DNA of 64,000 nt from Lepidurus packardi (GCA_023053545.1 JAKZAN010000004.1:1736001-1800000), one strand, 5' to 3'; positions 43,970 to 56,415 are shown, counted from the first letter of the stretch. Program-made: numbers and translations. Notes: generated by a model from the letters alone, not told the origin.

Positions 43970-45810
43970 CAGCAGAAACCATGGGTGCTTGCCAATTTCT
44001 GCTAGACGTGGGTGATGTATAGATTGGATCGTTGGCTAACGAGGGTCATCTTCTTGGTCTTTCTTTTTTTTTTTTTACAAGAAAAGAAAAGTCGTCCAAG
44101 GAAAAAGGATGGGTATTCACATTTTAAATTCCAGACAGCTTCCAAGCATTAGCCCTCGTCGTCGAAATAAGGATAGATGATGTTTGGTCACTTTTACTTT
44201 TGAGGACGAGGTAAAATCAAGAGATGTTAATCATCCTCTCCCATGTCTTTAATATATTCCACTTTACGAGCTGCGTGTGAGCTATTCTCCCTTTTTCGTT
44301 CAAATTAGCTTTTTTTCCTTAATAATCCTCATCCAGATCATTGTGATTATTCTGATCATCCTAACCATCCTGTTCATTGTGATTATCCTGGTCATCCTAC
44401 ACGTTCTAATCATCCTGGAAATCATGAGTATCTTGATCATCCTGAATATCCGTTTCAAACAGACAATTAACGACTATGAACGACTTTTATCCGACTATGA
44501 ACGTTTCAAATTTCAGTCCCACGAAGTTACTCAATAGTTAAGTATAGTAAAGTATTGAGTTTCTTCAACTATAGTCCGAGTCGCAATAGCATCCTTTCTT
44601 TTGCCTTGACTTCAAAAATACATTGCCGTTTGCTTAAAACGCTAAAAGATAAAGAACCAGAATCTGAACAGACCAAAAGGCTGGAGATGATACCACAGGA
44701 AAGTGAAAGGACGATCACGTGCACAACGGAATTATAATTTACCCACCGCATCAACATAACCAGCAGCGACCTTCAGAAGCACGTAAATCTATCTTAACAG
44801 TTTTATGCTGTTCAAAAGCCTCGACTTGAACATAAAAAAAAATGCGTACCAGGAAGCGTCTAATTCCTGCCCATCGGGACCTAAACAACAACCATGATCA
44901 CAAAAACCTCAGGCAGAAGATGATTCAGTAGAACAAAAGATACATTTTGTTTTTAACGACTTTCTCTAATCAACTTGAAATTTGGAGAGTTGTGAAAAGT
45001 TGCATGGTAATTTTTTGCTGTGAATTCTGAGCGCGCCACAATGTTGTCAGCATTGTGACGCCTGTGGTTGCTGTGTGGTTGTAAAGGATGAGGTTTGATA
45101 AAGTTTTAATCGGTCGGTGTAAGCGCAGATGTATACACATGTAAGCGCATTTAGGGTATCTTCTGAAGCGTTAAAATGGTAAAGAATCACGAACAATGCC
45201 CTCTTATCTCTTTAGCCTGGAGGAAAGTGAAAGGATCCTCTTCACAAACCAAAACTATTGCTTAATTTCTAGGTTAAAGGCAGCAGGCCCCATGCGTAGG
45301 ATATTTCGTCCGTTAGCCGTTCCCCAACGCTGGAGCTAACGCTTACACTTCAGCTCTTCATGTATCTAACGCGCTAAAGGTCACCATTAGCTTCACGGCT
45401 AAGGAAAGTACTAACTGGCGAATGACACCTTACGCTTGAAAACAAGTGAGCCTATGATGGTAACTTGTAAATACTTCAACACGCGGCAATAAGCACAAGT
45501 TAGTACTTTCGTGGTGTACTTTACAAGACAAGACAAATACTTCATATCCTGCAACTAAACTATTTTTTAAAAATAAGTAATAAGTTAAGTGGATTAATTG
45601 TAGACTGAAATACAGATTCTTATTGAATAATACGAAATAACAGACATTATTTCAAGGCCGCTTTTAAGTTTTGTTTGGTTTTTATCCTTGTGTATTTTAG
45701 AAAATTAGAACCCATTGCATGGGTACAAGCAAGGGTACAGGAAGCGACACAAGGGGATAAAAAACATGTACCTTAAAAGGTGGAGGGTTGTAAAACAAAG
45801 GAAAAGGTGG
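43970..45810. other. Intergenic with a degenerate 12-bp-type repeat
   Basis: No supported gene. 44325-44455 is a degenerate tandem of ATCATCCTG/ATTGTGATTATCCTG units. It yields an artefactual Ile/Leu-rich open frame at 44277-44537 that mimics a membrane protein. Confidence 0.6.
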
Positions 45811-45813
45811 TGT

Positions 45814-46399
45814 TTAGAGCTTTCCTGCCAGGCGCAAAGTTTCCAACAGCTTGACCACGTGAGGAGGCATGGGTGGCGGTGTTGGGATATGTGCACCAAC
45901 GGGCCGGAACCCGTTTTCGTCGGCTACGTAGCTCATGCGGATGACGGTACCATCGGGTGCGGTATAGGAATACGAACCTTGGGAAGTAGTACCGGCATCT
46001 TCAGGGGTGATTTGCTTTTGTTTTCCGGATTCTTGACGAGAAATACCATTACCAGTTTGATAACTACAAGAATAGAACCATTAAGTTTGACCACCTTAAT
46101 TTAGTTTCAGTTCCAAATTAAATTGACTTATTATTTAAAGGAATACCAAAACTACTAACCTGAATTTGTAGGATCCATCGCCATGTACTTCGCTTTCCAT
46201 GCTGACGATCGGAATATGAGTCGTTGTGACAGGGGGACGGGGTCGGTCTAAGTGTAATTTTTCTTGTGGAGCAGCCGAAGCCACAGCAATAACGACAGCA
46301 ATCAACTAGAAAAGAAAAATAACAGTGCAAAATAGTACTAATAGAACTAATACAAAAAGAATAGAAAATGGCGTCTGTCTTGCTTACCAAGAATTTCAT
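45814..46399 (-). CDS. RR-1 cuticle protein
   Basis: Exons 46388-46399 (ATGAAATTCTTG), 46160-46305 and 45814-46063; 135 residues. The minus-strand TATA box is at 46484-46489. It begins MKFLLIAVVIAVASAAPQ, then a Pro/Arg/Thr stretch (LHLDRPRPPVTTT) that lengthens the N-terminus by about 11 residues relative to the array members. The RR-1 region has HGDGSYKFSYQTGNG, QGSYSYTAPDGTV and SYVADENGFRPVGAHIP. The tail PTPPPMPPHVVKLLETLRLA is close to that of the array genes. It is the nearest relative of the plus-strand array but is inverted. The first exon has four codons, not three. A chitin-binding endocuticle component by family inference. Confidence 0.92.
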
Positions 46400-47825
46400 T
46401 GTTGTAGTTATGGGTGTTGAACGTTGTGGGTGTTGAAGAATCTAAGGTTCGACTGTATTGCTAATCGGAAGTCACAAGAGGCTTTTATAGTGCAGATTTT
46501 GCAGACCCATCTTCTGCTCGGAGGGGACGCGATAGGTTACACAAAGGACAAGGTTAGCGTGATAAATTCTTTTCCGGGATGTGAATGATTTTAAATTTAT
46601 GGTCTTTTCAAAGAATATGCCTAAAACCATAAATAAAGTTTAGTGGGGAATTGAAAACGTTGCTGCTGGTGGGAGCATCTTCATAGAACCATACTTGGTC
46701 TGCCCATGGACGTCCACTTTTCTTCCTTTTTTGTTGCGGAGAACATGTCAAGCTTTCCAGGAAAGTGAAAGGATGATCGTAGAGCTGCGACGGTTTGGTT
46801 CGTTCAGGTTCTTTCGGATGATAATGCCTTATACTTTCACTCCGTGAAGCCACATCTTTTCATTAAAAGATCCATTCAGAGATTTAATTAGTCTCTTTGT
46901 TGCATGTATGTAATTGAAAAAACTAATTTCTTACCTTGAACCAATGAATTTCGTACTTGACATGAAGGATCCCCTGCAGCTCAGCTATCCGTTGCACAAT
47001 AGCATGGGTAAAGCAGAAACGCTCATACATGAAAGTATAGAAGATTTTTAGAAAATCTATTGATAGTAAAGTAGCTAATATGCATCAGTAGAAACTTATG
47101 CTTTATCTTTTCTTATATTTGCCTTAACTAATTTGAACACTACAAAGCAATGCGCGGTCATAGAAGCCTATGCACCTACACGCCACCTTGCTGCAGTCAA
47201 TGTCTAATAAATTGAAACGCCGTTGCCTGACAAATACTGGAGTCAACCTCAAGTTGTTTCTTGTTGTTTTTTACTTCCTTAATTACTGAAGTGAAAGTAT
47301 TGACAAGATTTGTGCCCGCGTCGTAACTGATTTACAGGCAGATCTTTGTCTCCGACCATTTGTCAGTCTAAGGACCATAGTGTCTAAAACAGCTTCCCAA
47401 GTTGTCTACAACAGTCTGAGACAACACTATGAAACATGAACTTTACGTGAAGGCAATTACTTGCGGTACCCAAGCGTTATCAGGAAGCTTAGGGGTAAGG
47501 CCGGAGTAACGCTATAAGTCCGGCCTGCACTTCCTTTCTTTGGCGCCTTATAGCAGGCTTCACGGTTACCGTATAAAGTGAAAAGTGAAAGTTTATTCTT
47601 TGCAAAAACTTCGCCAATTTGTATCCATTTCCTTAAAATGAACTTTAGGAAAACCTGCACATAACTTTTGCCCAGAGGGTTAACGATCGACTTGGGTGTT
47701 GTATCTTCGCCATACTGTAAAGTACTGTGCGTGCAGCTGGAGAAATAGCAAAAAATTATACATGTATCGCTTCACTAATCTAAAGCCACTGTATACATAC
47801 TAAATTTCATCGAAAAGCTTACACA
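46400..47825. other. Intergenic with a family A copy
   Basis: No supported gene. It holds repeat family A at 46980-47215. Confidence 0.5.
46980..47215 (+). repeat. Dispersed repeat family A, copy
   Basis: CACAATAGCATGGGTAAAGC, TTGATAGTAAAGTAGCTAAT, CTTATATTTGCCTTAACTAA, then the 3' module ATGCGCGGTCATAG to CTAATAA. Low divergence from the 28300 copy in the 3' half. Confidence 0.65.
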
Positions 47826-47988
47826 TGAGTATAAAAAGGGACCTAAACCTAAATGGAATATCCCAGTACATATTCAACTGACCAGCCACAACAACCTGAA
47901 CTACAACAACCCAAGTCAATACAAACAAACGACCCTCTCCGCGTACAACTACACCTACTAAGTCAATACAAACAAACAAACAATAACT

Positions 47989-48482
47989 ATGAAGCTGGTA
48001 AGGTTTATTTTGTTTCTTATTTCCGTAATTTAACCACTAATGTTCTTCTTCTTCTGGCAGATTATCCTTATTGCTCTAGTGGCAGTAGTTTCGGCTGCAA
48101 GTCCACTTCGCCCTAACCTTCCGGTACCAATCGTGAGCCAGTCGCAGGAGCTCAAAGAAGATGGATCTTATAATTTCAAGTAAGAAAGTATTCATATTTC
48201 TCCAAGTATCGATAATAACTCAAGTTTAACAGGTTCGAAACTGGGGACGGCATTTCTCGTCACGAGTCCGGAGTACAAAAACAAATCACACCTAAAGAAT
48301 CAGGTCAAACTTCCCAGGGAGGATATTCCTACACTGCCCCTGATGGTACTGTCATCAACTTGTCTTTTACCGCCAACGAAAACGGATTCCAACCGCAGGG
48401 TAAACATCTCCCTACCCCACCCCCTATGCCTGATCATGTTGTCAAGCTTTTGGCAGACCTTCGTGCTGCCGGTGCGTTGTAA
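47989..48482 (+). CDS. RR-1 cuticle protein, first of the plus-strand array
   Basis: Exons 47989-47997 (ATGAAGCTG), 48061-48179 and 48233-48482; 125 residues. The TATA box is at 47830-47836. Signal MKLIILIALVAVVSAASP. The RR-1 region has KEDGSYNFKFETGDG, QGGYSYTAPDGTV and SFTANENGFQPQGKHLP. Tail PTPPPMPDHVVKLLADLRAA, ending GAL. It departs from consensus at one spot, ANENG where the family has ADENG. The leader is Gln/Asn-like DNA with AAGTCAATACAAACAAAC repeated twice. It is more diverged than the next eight genes and its flanks do not share their modules. A chitin-binding endocuticle protein by family inference. Confidence 0.92.
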
Positions 48483-49202
48483 AAAAAAATTACCTTGATG
48501 ACTTTCGCAAAATTTTGGACCAAAGGAAAATATGTACAGTCTGTAAGAAAAATTCTAGATGATTTGTTCTTTGCATACAGAGTATTTCACAAAAAACTTT
48601 GTTTCATTTAATAGCAACTATTTTAATTCAGTTAACGATTACTTTAATTAGCAATAATTTAATTAACGATTTCAACATATTTTGGTTTACTTTAAGTTTA
48701 AGTTAATTTTTCTACAAACTCCATTTGAAAGAAAGCCGCTATTTAAAGAAATGGATAGGGTATAAGATGCTGCAATCATCTGGTGAAATCTTAATCTAAG
48801 AAAATACTTTAATTTTTTAAGTAGAACATACGTTTTATTTTAAAAAATACAGAAAGTACTTTTTGAAGTGAATGGGATTCGATGGTGCCAGATGGTTTTT
48901 AGTTTTGACCACGGATTCCGTTATATCGGGATTACCTAGTGCGAACGCAAGCTTAGTGAGGTGGAGTGGAGGAAACCGTGGAATAGAATTGATGCAACGT
49001 GTGTGCGTTGAGAAAGTCATCAAGAACAGGTTCCCGACAGAGTAGCCTCAGGCGGGATGGGTTCCCATGTCACGCTTTGGGAAGCATCTTCAATGTCATT
49101 CTTTACGTGAGGTATTTTGGTATAAAAGCGGTGAAAGTGGATAGGGAACATCACAGTTCGTCTTCTTCACTCTTCCGAAGAACTCACCAAACTCCATCAA
49201 CC

Positions 49203-49747
49203 ATGAAGCTGGTAAGTGTGCTATACTACCACTACTAGAACATAAATTTTGGTTCTAAAAAAGAAATTTTTTCCCACATAGATCATCCTCGCTGCTTTAG
49301 TGGCCGCAGCCATGGCTCGTCCTCAAAGCCAAACGCCGGTCCCCATAATCAGCCAACAGCAAGAAGTGAATGGAGATGGAAGCTACAGCTTTAGGTAATG
49401 TTTCTAATACAGTTCTCTTGTGGAAGTGTTGTTGTCCATGGAATTAAATTGAATATTTTAAATACGTTGTGTCTTGTGTTTCTGTATACGTATTTAGCTT
49501 CCAAACTGGTGATGGTATTTCCCGCCAAGAGACCGGAAAACAGAAGCAAATCACGCCCACCGACGCCGGCGCCACTTCCCAAGGCGGATACTCCTACACT
49601 GCCCCTGATGGTACCGTGATCACCATGACCTTTGTCGCTGACGAAAACGGATTCCGACCAGTAGGAGATCACATCCCTACTCCCCCTCCCATGCCTGAAC
49701 ATGTCATCAGGCTCTTGGAGACTCTTCGTGCTGCCGGAGTTTTGTAA
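49203..49747 (+). CDS. RR-1 cuticle protein, array member
   Basis: Exons 49203-49211, 49282-49394 and 49498-49747; 123 residues. The TATA box is at 49121-49127 and AATAAA at 49827-49832. Signal MKLIILAALVAAAMARPQ. The RR-1 region (about 34-100) has NGDGSYSFSFQTGDG, QGGYSYTAPDGTV and TFVADENGFRPVGDHIP; the tail PTPPPMPEHVIRLLETLRAA ends GVL. It differs from the next genes at QETGKQKQ (others QESGQQ). Exon 3 is almost the same DNA as in the genes at 51046 and 53044. The 3' flank (49750-50060) is the d1 type found again after 53293 and 63691. It binds chitin and is a structural cuticle protein by family inference. Confidence 0.94.
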
Positions 49748-49759
49748 AAACACCTTCCG

Positions 49760-50690
49760 AAACCCTAAGAGAAATCCGGTTTTGATCCATATGTTACGTG
49801 TGTTGTGATGCTAGAAATAGTTTGTAAATAAATGGAAACTATTTTTAAAACTTTATTTCATTTAATTCTGCATCAAAATTGCTTAATGTAAGTCTCATGA
49901 AAACCAACCTTGAAGATAAATGAGCAAAATTCTTAGTAGAATTTTGATATTTGCAAAAAAGAGGATCATCCCATAAATCAAGTACAAAACGTTTATGAAT
50001 CACTTTACAGTTTCTTCAAGTTAGGAATGATTTAGAAAATGGTAATTTCTAGAAATACATTCCGCTTTTCCCTACAAGCAGCCTTAAAATTCAAAGTGAT
50101 TCTTTTCTTTAAAGATGATACCATTATATCAAAATTTGATCTGTACGAAGATAATAAGGTTGTATCCTTCTATACTCATGAAGATATTATAAATAGGTGG
50201 ATGGTCTTTAGGAAAACCAAGAAAACAAAACACTTTGATGGAATTCAAATGCACTAACTTTATAAAACGTCCTTCAAAGTGAACATTCTGCGTTAATTCT
50301 TAATAAATGGAAAGTGTAGTGGAACATTTGGCGATATTTCTTAAGATATGTTCGTACACATTTCCTATGCAGAAAAATACAAAATTCTTATATTTAATCC
50401 AATTTGTAATATTTTTTAAGTTATATTAGTTTGTATATCTTACAATTAAGGAATAACTTTGGTACGCTATAAATAGTTCTAGAATGATCCAGCCTAGAAA
50501 CTAAGGAAGTAATCCATCCAATTCTTAACGTAAAAAAGGGCCATAAGAATGTGAAAGGCAAGCTTATAAATGACCACAGCTGGAGCAGGGAAAGTGAAGA
50601 GGAAACAGGGTCGCGCCCAATAGGCGATTCAGCGAAGGGTGGCTAAGGTCTCCCTTTATGATAAGAGCTTCTTCAATGTCATCCAAGAAG
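49760..50690. other. Array spacer (d1 type, then upstream module g)
   Basis: No gene. The first 300 bp match the 3' flanks after 53293 and 63691. 50460-50660 (CTAGAATGATCCAGCCT near 50480) matches 53885-54080 upstream of the 54212 gene. The open frame at 50039-50257 is not kept in the paralogous spacer. Confidence 0.65.
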
Positions 50691-50780
50691 GCGCATCATA
50701 TAAAAAGAGATTACGAATGCTTGGAGTATCACAGTCCATCTTCATCCTCTCGAAGCAACTCAAGACAACTACTTACAACC

Positions 50781-51295
50781 ATGAAGCTGGTAACTATACG
50801 CTAAAACCATCATAATGAGAAAGTTCAAGTTTAAAAGAGAAAGTGGTTTCCCTTTCCAACAGATCATCCTCGCTGCTTTAGTGGCCGTAGCCATGGCTCG
50901 TCCTCAAAGCCAAACGCCCGTCCCCATCATCAGCCAACAGCAAGAAGTGAACGGCGATGGAAGCTACAGTTTCAAGTAAAAAGAGCGTCTCAAGATTCAC
51001 CTTTCGGTTTTTATTTAGTTTACCGTATTCCTCCTTGGATTTTAGTTTCCAAACTGGCGATGGCATTTCTCGTCAAGAGTCCGGACAACAGAGGCAAATC
51101 ACGCCCACCGATGCCGGCGCCACTTCTCAAGGCGGGTACTCGTACACCGCCCCTGATGGTACCGTGATCACCATGACCTTTGTCGCTGACGAAAACGGAT
51201 TCCGACCAGTAGGAGATCACATCCCTACTCCCCCTCCCATGCCTGAACATGTCATCAGGCTCTTGGAGACTCTTCGTGCTGCTGGAGTGTTGTAA
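50781..51295 (+). CDS. RR-1 cuticle protein, array member
   Basis: Exons 50781-50789, 50863-50975 and 51046-51295; 123 residues. TATAAAAA starts at 50699. Signal MKLIILAALVAVAMARPQ. RR-1 region NGDGSYSFNFQTGDG, QGGYSYTAPDGTV, TFVADENGFRPVGDHIP; tail ends AAGVL. It has QQRQITPTDAG where most copies have QQKQ. Intron 2 is 70 bp. The upstream module (g type) and the 3' flank (d2 type) pair it with the 54212 gene, while its exon 3 is closest to 49498 and 53044. Flank and coding histories therefore differ, which suggests gene conversion in the coding part. Chitin-binding role by family. Confidence 0.94.
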
Positions 51296-51299
51296 AAAC

Positions 51300-52455
51300 C
51301 AGCTTCCGATATCACATTCATGACAAAAACTCAAGCCTGATCAATTTACATGTGTACCATCATGTTACAAACTCTTTGTAAATAAATGTAACCTATATTC
51401 TTGAAAACGTACTTTACTTCTTTTGGTAATTGACTAAATGGTTAATTTTGTTTGAATTTTGTATCTTCTTAGAATGAACATGATAAAGCTGCGTCCCTAA
51501 CGATGGTTTCCATGGAAAGTTGCATTAATAACCATCCAAACCGAACAGGCGATCTATTTTCCAGTTCAATAGTTCCAGTACGACTTATGTGATTTATAAC
51601 AAATGTCGCTTTCAAATAGACTGTGTTTGACAGGTTTTGGCAAGGTACTTCAAATTCTGGCAGCAATACAGGAATTAAAATTTCTGTTGGTGGTTGATTA
51701 GAAGTATGATGATCGATGAGAGCATGTGTATATTTTTAATGAATCTAACCAAATATAAAAAAACTAACATAACATATTTTAAAAAATATACAAAATAAAT
51801 AAAGTTCGCATTTAAATTGTTGTAATTAAATTTCAATAAATCTACATAAATAATTTACAATCTAATTGTAACGCAGTTGAACCTACATTTATTCTAATTT
51901 TACATATTTCAACAGAGTTATCTTCAAATTCTGTTTGTATCGTAAATATTACAATATTGTCGCAATTTCATGATTTCGTACTTGGGTTCCGTTAGCGCGT
52001 TAAAGAAATATTTCGCTGTTGTCAACATGAAAAGGTAACGGGCTAACGGTCGAGGTCGCACCATGATTGGACGAATTCTTTACGAGGCCGAAAAATTCGT
52101 AAAACAGATAAATAGCTTTTTTTTCAAGTGTATTTAATGTTTTTTATTATTGAAAGGATTTTTTAGCGACTAAAGTAATAATTGCAATGCAAATAAATAA
52201 AAAAAATGTTGCAGACGACATTTAGAGTTGTAAACGAACTGCATGGTTCCTCTGAAAGAATTATAGCAATGAAACGTTGTTTGAACCCTATTAGACCTGT
52301 TTTTGCCAACGAATATTGCTCACGATCTCGCCTTTTCATGACATGAGAACGTAAATCGTCAAGTGAATCTTATCGCGAACAGATGGTCGTACTATTGGTA
52401 ACTTCTACTGAATTCCGAAATCTAGATTGACTCAGTGAAGTCAAAATATAACGTC
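51300..52455. other. Array spacer (d2 type, then upstream module a)
   Basis: No gene. 51475-51680 is paralogous to 54890-55100 plus 55555-55600 and to 59028-59150. From about 51990 (GTTAGCGCGTTAAAG) it is the a-type module seen again from about 57390 and 62195. Confidence 0.6.
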
Positions 52456-52463
52456 AAAGGTCA
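52456..52463 (+). promoter_or_regulatory. AAAGGTCA nuclear-receptor-type site, a-type module
   Basis: AAAGGTCA is the monomer site of the NR4A/Hr38 class. It lies about 244 bp before the TATA box of the 52781 gene and is kept at the same distance in the 62813 copy. Use by Hr38 is inference. Confidence 0.45.
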
Positions 52464-52780
52464 CCTCAACTACGGCAAAGCATTGAAGTATCATCGAAGC
52501 GGTTGCCGAAAAACCTTTTATATGAAAAGGCTAATGTGAAAGGGACGATTGACGGAAAAGTGCACAAGTTTCAAGGAAAGTACAACATGAAAAAAAGTAC
52601 GTTGAGAAAGTGAAAAGAACAGGTTCGGCCGGGTCTAGGATGAGTCTTTTCGCAAAGGAAACGAGCATCTTCACTGTTAGTCATGCCACATGCCTTCCAT
52701 ATAAAAAGGGGCTAGACTGTTCGAAGTATCATCAGTCCATTTTCATCCTCTCGAAAAAGCTCAAGCGACTCCTTTCAACC

Positions 52781-53293
52781 ATGAAGCTGGTAACTTAAGG
52801 TTAAGCCATCCTAGTCAGAATGTTCAAGTTTAAGCAGAAAGTGGTTTCTTTTTCCTACAGATTATCCTCGCTGCTCTAGTGGCCGTAGCCTTGGCTCGTC
52901 CTCAAAGCCAAACGCCCGTTCCCATCATCAGCCAACAACAAGAAGTGAACGGTGATGGAAGCTATAGTTTCAAGTAAAAAGAGCGTCTCATGATTTCCTT
53001 TTTGTTTTTAATCTAATGTACCTTATTTCTCATTGTGTTTTAGTTTCCAAACTGGCAATGGTATTTCCCGCCAAGAGTCCGGACAGCAGAAGCAAATCAC
53101 GCCCACCGACGCCGGCGCCACTTCCCAAGGCGGGTACTCTTACACCGCCCCTGATGGTACCGTGATCACCATGACCTTTGTCGCTGACGAAAACGGATTC
53201 CGACCTGTAGGAGATCACATCCCTACCCCACCTCCTATGCCTGAACATGTCATCAGGCTCTTGGAGACCCTTCGTGCTGCTGGAGTGTTGTAA
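52781..53293 (+). CDS. RR-1 cuticle protein, array member
   Basis: Exons 52781-52789, 52861-52973 and 53044-53293; 123 residues. TATAAAAA starts at 52700. Signal MKLIILAALVAVALARPQ. RR-1 region NGDGSYSFNFQTGNG, QGGYSYTAPDGTV, TFVADENGFRPVGDHIP; tail PTPPPMPEHVIRLLETLRAA, GVL. It reads TGNG where most array members read TGDG. The a-type upstream module is shared with the 58340 and 63145 genes; the strongest conservation runs from about 52500 to the TATA box. The d1 3' flank is shared with the 49203 and 63145 genes. A chitin-binding structural protein by family inference. Confidence 0.94.
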
Positions 53294-53299
53294 AACCGC

Positions 53300-54125
53300 C
53301 TTCCGAAATCCTAACTACGGACACTCCAGTTTGATCAATGTGTATTGTACGTGTGTTGTGATGCTACAAATAGTTTGTAAATAAACGAAAACTATTCTTA
53401 AACCCTTACTTCACTTAATTCTGACTCAAAATCGTATGACGTAGGTCTTTTGAAACGAATTTAATAAATGAACAAATGAGTAAATAAGCAAAATTTTTAA
53501 TGAAATGAACCGAGTTTTGATATTTGGCGAGCTGAAATTGGCGAGCAAACATTGTCATCACATAAGCCACGCATTGAATCACTTTACGTTTTATTCAAGT
53601 TACGAATGATTTTAGGAAATGGTACTTTCTAAGTCCTTAACTAAGCCCTTAATTAGTAAGGATTAAAATATGCAAATAATTTTTTTTTTTAAATCACAAC
53701 GGAATACTATAAATAAACGTACATAAATGTGATAAGGTTGTTACGTTTATACATTATTCTGGACTACAGTTGGATGCACTTCAAATGCACTATTTTTACA
53801 AAATATCATTTCAAATTCAACATTGTGCATGTTGATTAATGAATAGAACGTGTAAATTTGGAGAAAGTTTGGTACGTTAAAAATAGTTCTAGAATGATCC
53901 AGCCTACAAATTCAGGAAGTGATCTATCCAATTCTTAAGATAAGAAAGGCCCTATAATGTGAAAGGCAAGCTTATGAACAATCGCAGCGTCGAAAAAACA
54001 TATTTACAGAACCACGTGGAGGAGCGAAAAAAGAAACAGGTTGGCGGCCTATGGGCTATTCAGCTAAGGATAGCTTACGTCTTCCTTTTATGACAAGACC
54101 ATCTTCTATGTCCTCCAGGAGGGTG
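53300..54125. other. Array spacer (d1 type, then upstream module g)
   Basis: No gene. Paralogous to 49760-50690 throughout, with small gaps; includes CTAGAATGATCCAGCCT near 53890. Confidence 0.65.
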
Positions 54126-54211
54126 AATCCTATAAAAATGGAACACGACTGCTTGGAAGAGCACAGTCCATCTTCATCTTCTCGAAGCAACTCAAGCAAC
54201 TCCTTTCAACC

Positions 54212-54725
54212 ATGAAGCTGGTAACTTAAGGCTAAAACCATACTAATCAGAAAGTTCAAGTTTAAACAGAGAGTGGTTTCCTTTTCCTATAGATCATCCT
54301 CGCTGCTCTAGTGACCGTAGCTTTGGCTCGTCCTCAAAGCCAAACGCCCGTCCCCATCATCAGCCAACAGCAAGAAGTGAACGGCGATGGAAGCTACAGT
54401 TTCAGGTAAAATGAGCGTCTCAACATTCACCTTTCGGTTTTTATTTAGTTTAATGTATTCCTGCTTGTATTTTAGATTCCAAACTGGCGATGGCATTTCT
54501 CGTCAAGAGTCCGGACAACAGAAGCAAATCACGCCCACCGACGCCGGCGCCACTTCCCAAGGCGGGTACTCCTATACTGCCCCTGATGGTACCGTGATTA
54601 CCATGAGCTTTGTCGCTGACGAAAACGGATTCCGTCCCGTAGGAGATCACATTCCTGCTCCGCCACCCATGCCTGCACATGTCATCAGGCTTTTGGAAAC
54701 CCTTCGTGCTGCCGGAGTGTTGTAA
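54212..54725 (+). CDS. RR-1 cuticle protein, array member
   Basis: Exons 54212-54220, 54293-54405 and 54476-54725; 123 residues. The TATA box starts at 54131. Signal MKLIILAALVTVALARPQ. RR-1 region NGDGSYSFRFQTGDG, QGGYSYTAPDGTV, SFVADENGFRPVGDHIP; tail PAPPPMPAHVIRLLETLRAA, GVL. The split codon at the second splice gives Arg here (SFRFQ), where others give Ser or Asn. Upstream and intron 2 are closest to the 50781 gene, whereas exon 2 (VTVALARPQ) is closest to the 58340 gene, again a mosaic. It binds chitin by family inference. Confidence 0.94.
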
Positions 54726-54729
54726 AAAC

Positions 54730-56415
54730 CACCTTCTGGAATCACAGTCGTGGCAAAAACTCCGGTCTGATTATTTTGTATGTGTACTATGATGTCACAA
54801 ATAATTTGTAAATAAATGGAACATATATTCTTCCAAACTTATTTTACTTTCTTTTGCTCATTGACTAAATGGTAATTTGGTTTAAGCTTTTTAGAATGAA
54901 CTTTCCTACAATCCTTTCCTTTCATACCCTTTCCTTTCATTCCAATCCTTTCCTTTCATACAAACGATGGTTTGTATGAAAAGTTGCAAAAATATCCATC
55001 TTAACTGAATAGAGTATCCAAATTCAACAGTTCCAGTTCATGTGAATTTATATCAAATGCTAGTTTTAAAAATATAAAGTTTTGGATAGCGAGGTTCTCT
55101 TTTTTTTTCTTTTCTTTAATTATATTTTTTAAGTATTAAACCAGCGTGAGCATCTGCTCTTTGCTAGTCTGTATTATTATGTAATACAATTTATGGACAA
55201 TCAATGGCATTGTAATTAAGGACTTTTAACATTGGGGCAATTTATAAGAATTATAAAATGGCCCTTTTTTCCAAAAAAATAATTAAAGCATTTTTAACAA
55301 AGGAAACTATAGCAGGGAAAGCTTTAATATTGCAAAGGAAAAGATCGGCGTTGAAAAGTAAACGTAATTTTGAGAGCTCTTTTAATAGAATTGCTCTTTG
55401 ATTACTAACACATCTGCATGGAAAGAAATATGTTTAAGATTTAGAGTTTAAGATTAATTTATCCAATCGGGGCAGGGGCAAAATGATTCTTCAGTCTTTT
55501 TAAATCTATAGAGGTAGCTTCGTGTCGGGAAGTGTGGGCATCGTAATTTTTTTTAGAGCAAGGTTTCTCAAATTCTGAAAGCAATAAAGGACTTAAAATT
55601 ACGTTTACAAAAAATTATATTAATTAGATCAAATTAAAAACCCCTTAACTTCATGAAATACTCATAGTCTACAAAATATATGATTTAATCAGTATAAGTA
55701 GTACTTTAAAGTATAAGTAGCAATGAGAATTTATGCAACAATTTATGCAAAATGTATGCAAAAAATTAAGAATCGAAATTGTAAGCGATTTTGAGTACCC
55801 AAGAATTGTATAGGGTTTGATTTAAAATTATGCGCACATTTTAATTGAACTTACCAAGTATAAACGTACTATAAGAAAATACACAACATTAAAAAGTACG
55901 CGGCAAAAAATTTGCATTTAAATTTCAATTAATCTACGTAAATAAGTAACGATTTTCTAATGTTATAATTGCAATGCAGTTTACCAAATTTTAATTCAAA
56001 TTTTAAAAATACCAGTAGTGGTATATCTTCGAACCCTGGTTTCATAAACAAGGAACAGTATCACAAAGGATTTGCAACGTAATACAAGCAAAAGCATAAG
56101 TTTCGTTAAACAGGCAAGGGTATGCTATAAGTAGGCTTTTTTAGAAATAACGTTAGAATAGGAAATATTCGTAAAAATACAAAACTTATTCAATATAATA
56201 CCTACAAAACAGAACATCGGAATCATCTTAGTATAGAGACGCAAGCGAATAGTGAAAGGTATAGAAAGAGAACAAAGAGACCGCAGCTTCAAAGAAACGT
56301 CCTCGAAATAAAAAGGTTACGGAGAAAGTGAAAACAAATTGCTCGGCCTAGTCGCAATGTACAGGCCAACCTTCATTTACGACAGGCCCAACTTCATTGT
56401 TGTCCGCAAACGTTT
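54730..56415. other. Array spacer (d2 type, expanded, then upstream module b)
   Basis: No gene. A C/T-rich tandem repeat lies at 54905-54962. 56270-56415 is the b-type upstream module also found before the 60984 gene. Confidence 0.6.
54905..54962 (+). repeat. CCTTTCCTTTCAT tandem repeat
   Basis: About four imperfect units of CCTTTCCTTTCATNC-like sequence. Only this copy of the d2 spacer has the expansion. Confidence 0.8.

Noticed and set aside
44277-44537. Ile/Leu-rich open frame resembling a membrane protein
   Set aside because: It is produced by a degenerate ATCATCCTG-type tandem repeat and has no codon or splice support.
49391-49753. Long minus-strand open frames opposite RR-1 exon 3 (repeated at each array gene)
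   Set aside because: Shadow frames that follow the coding strand's composition. They recur only because exon 3 is duplicated.
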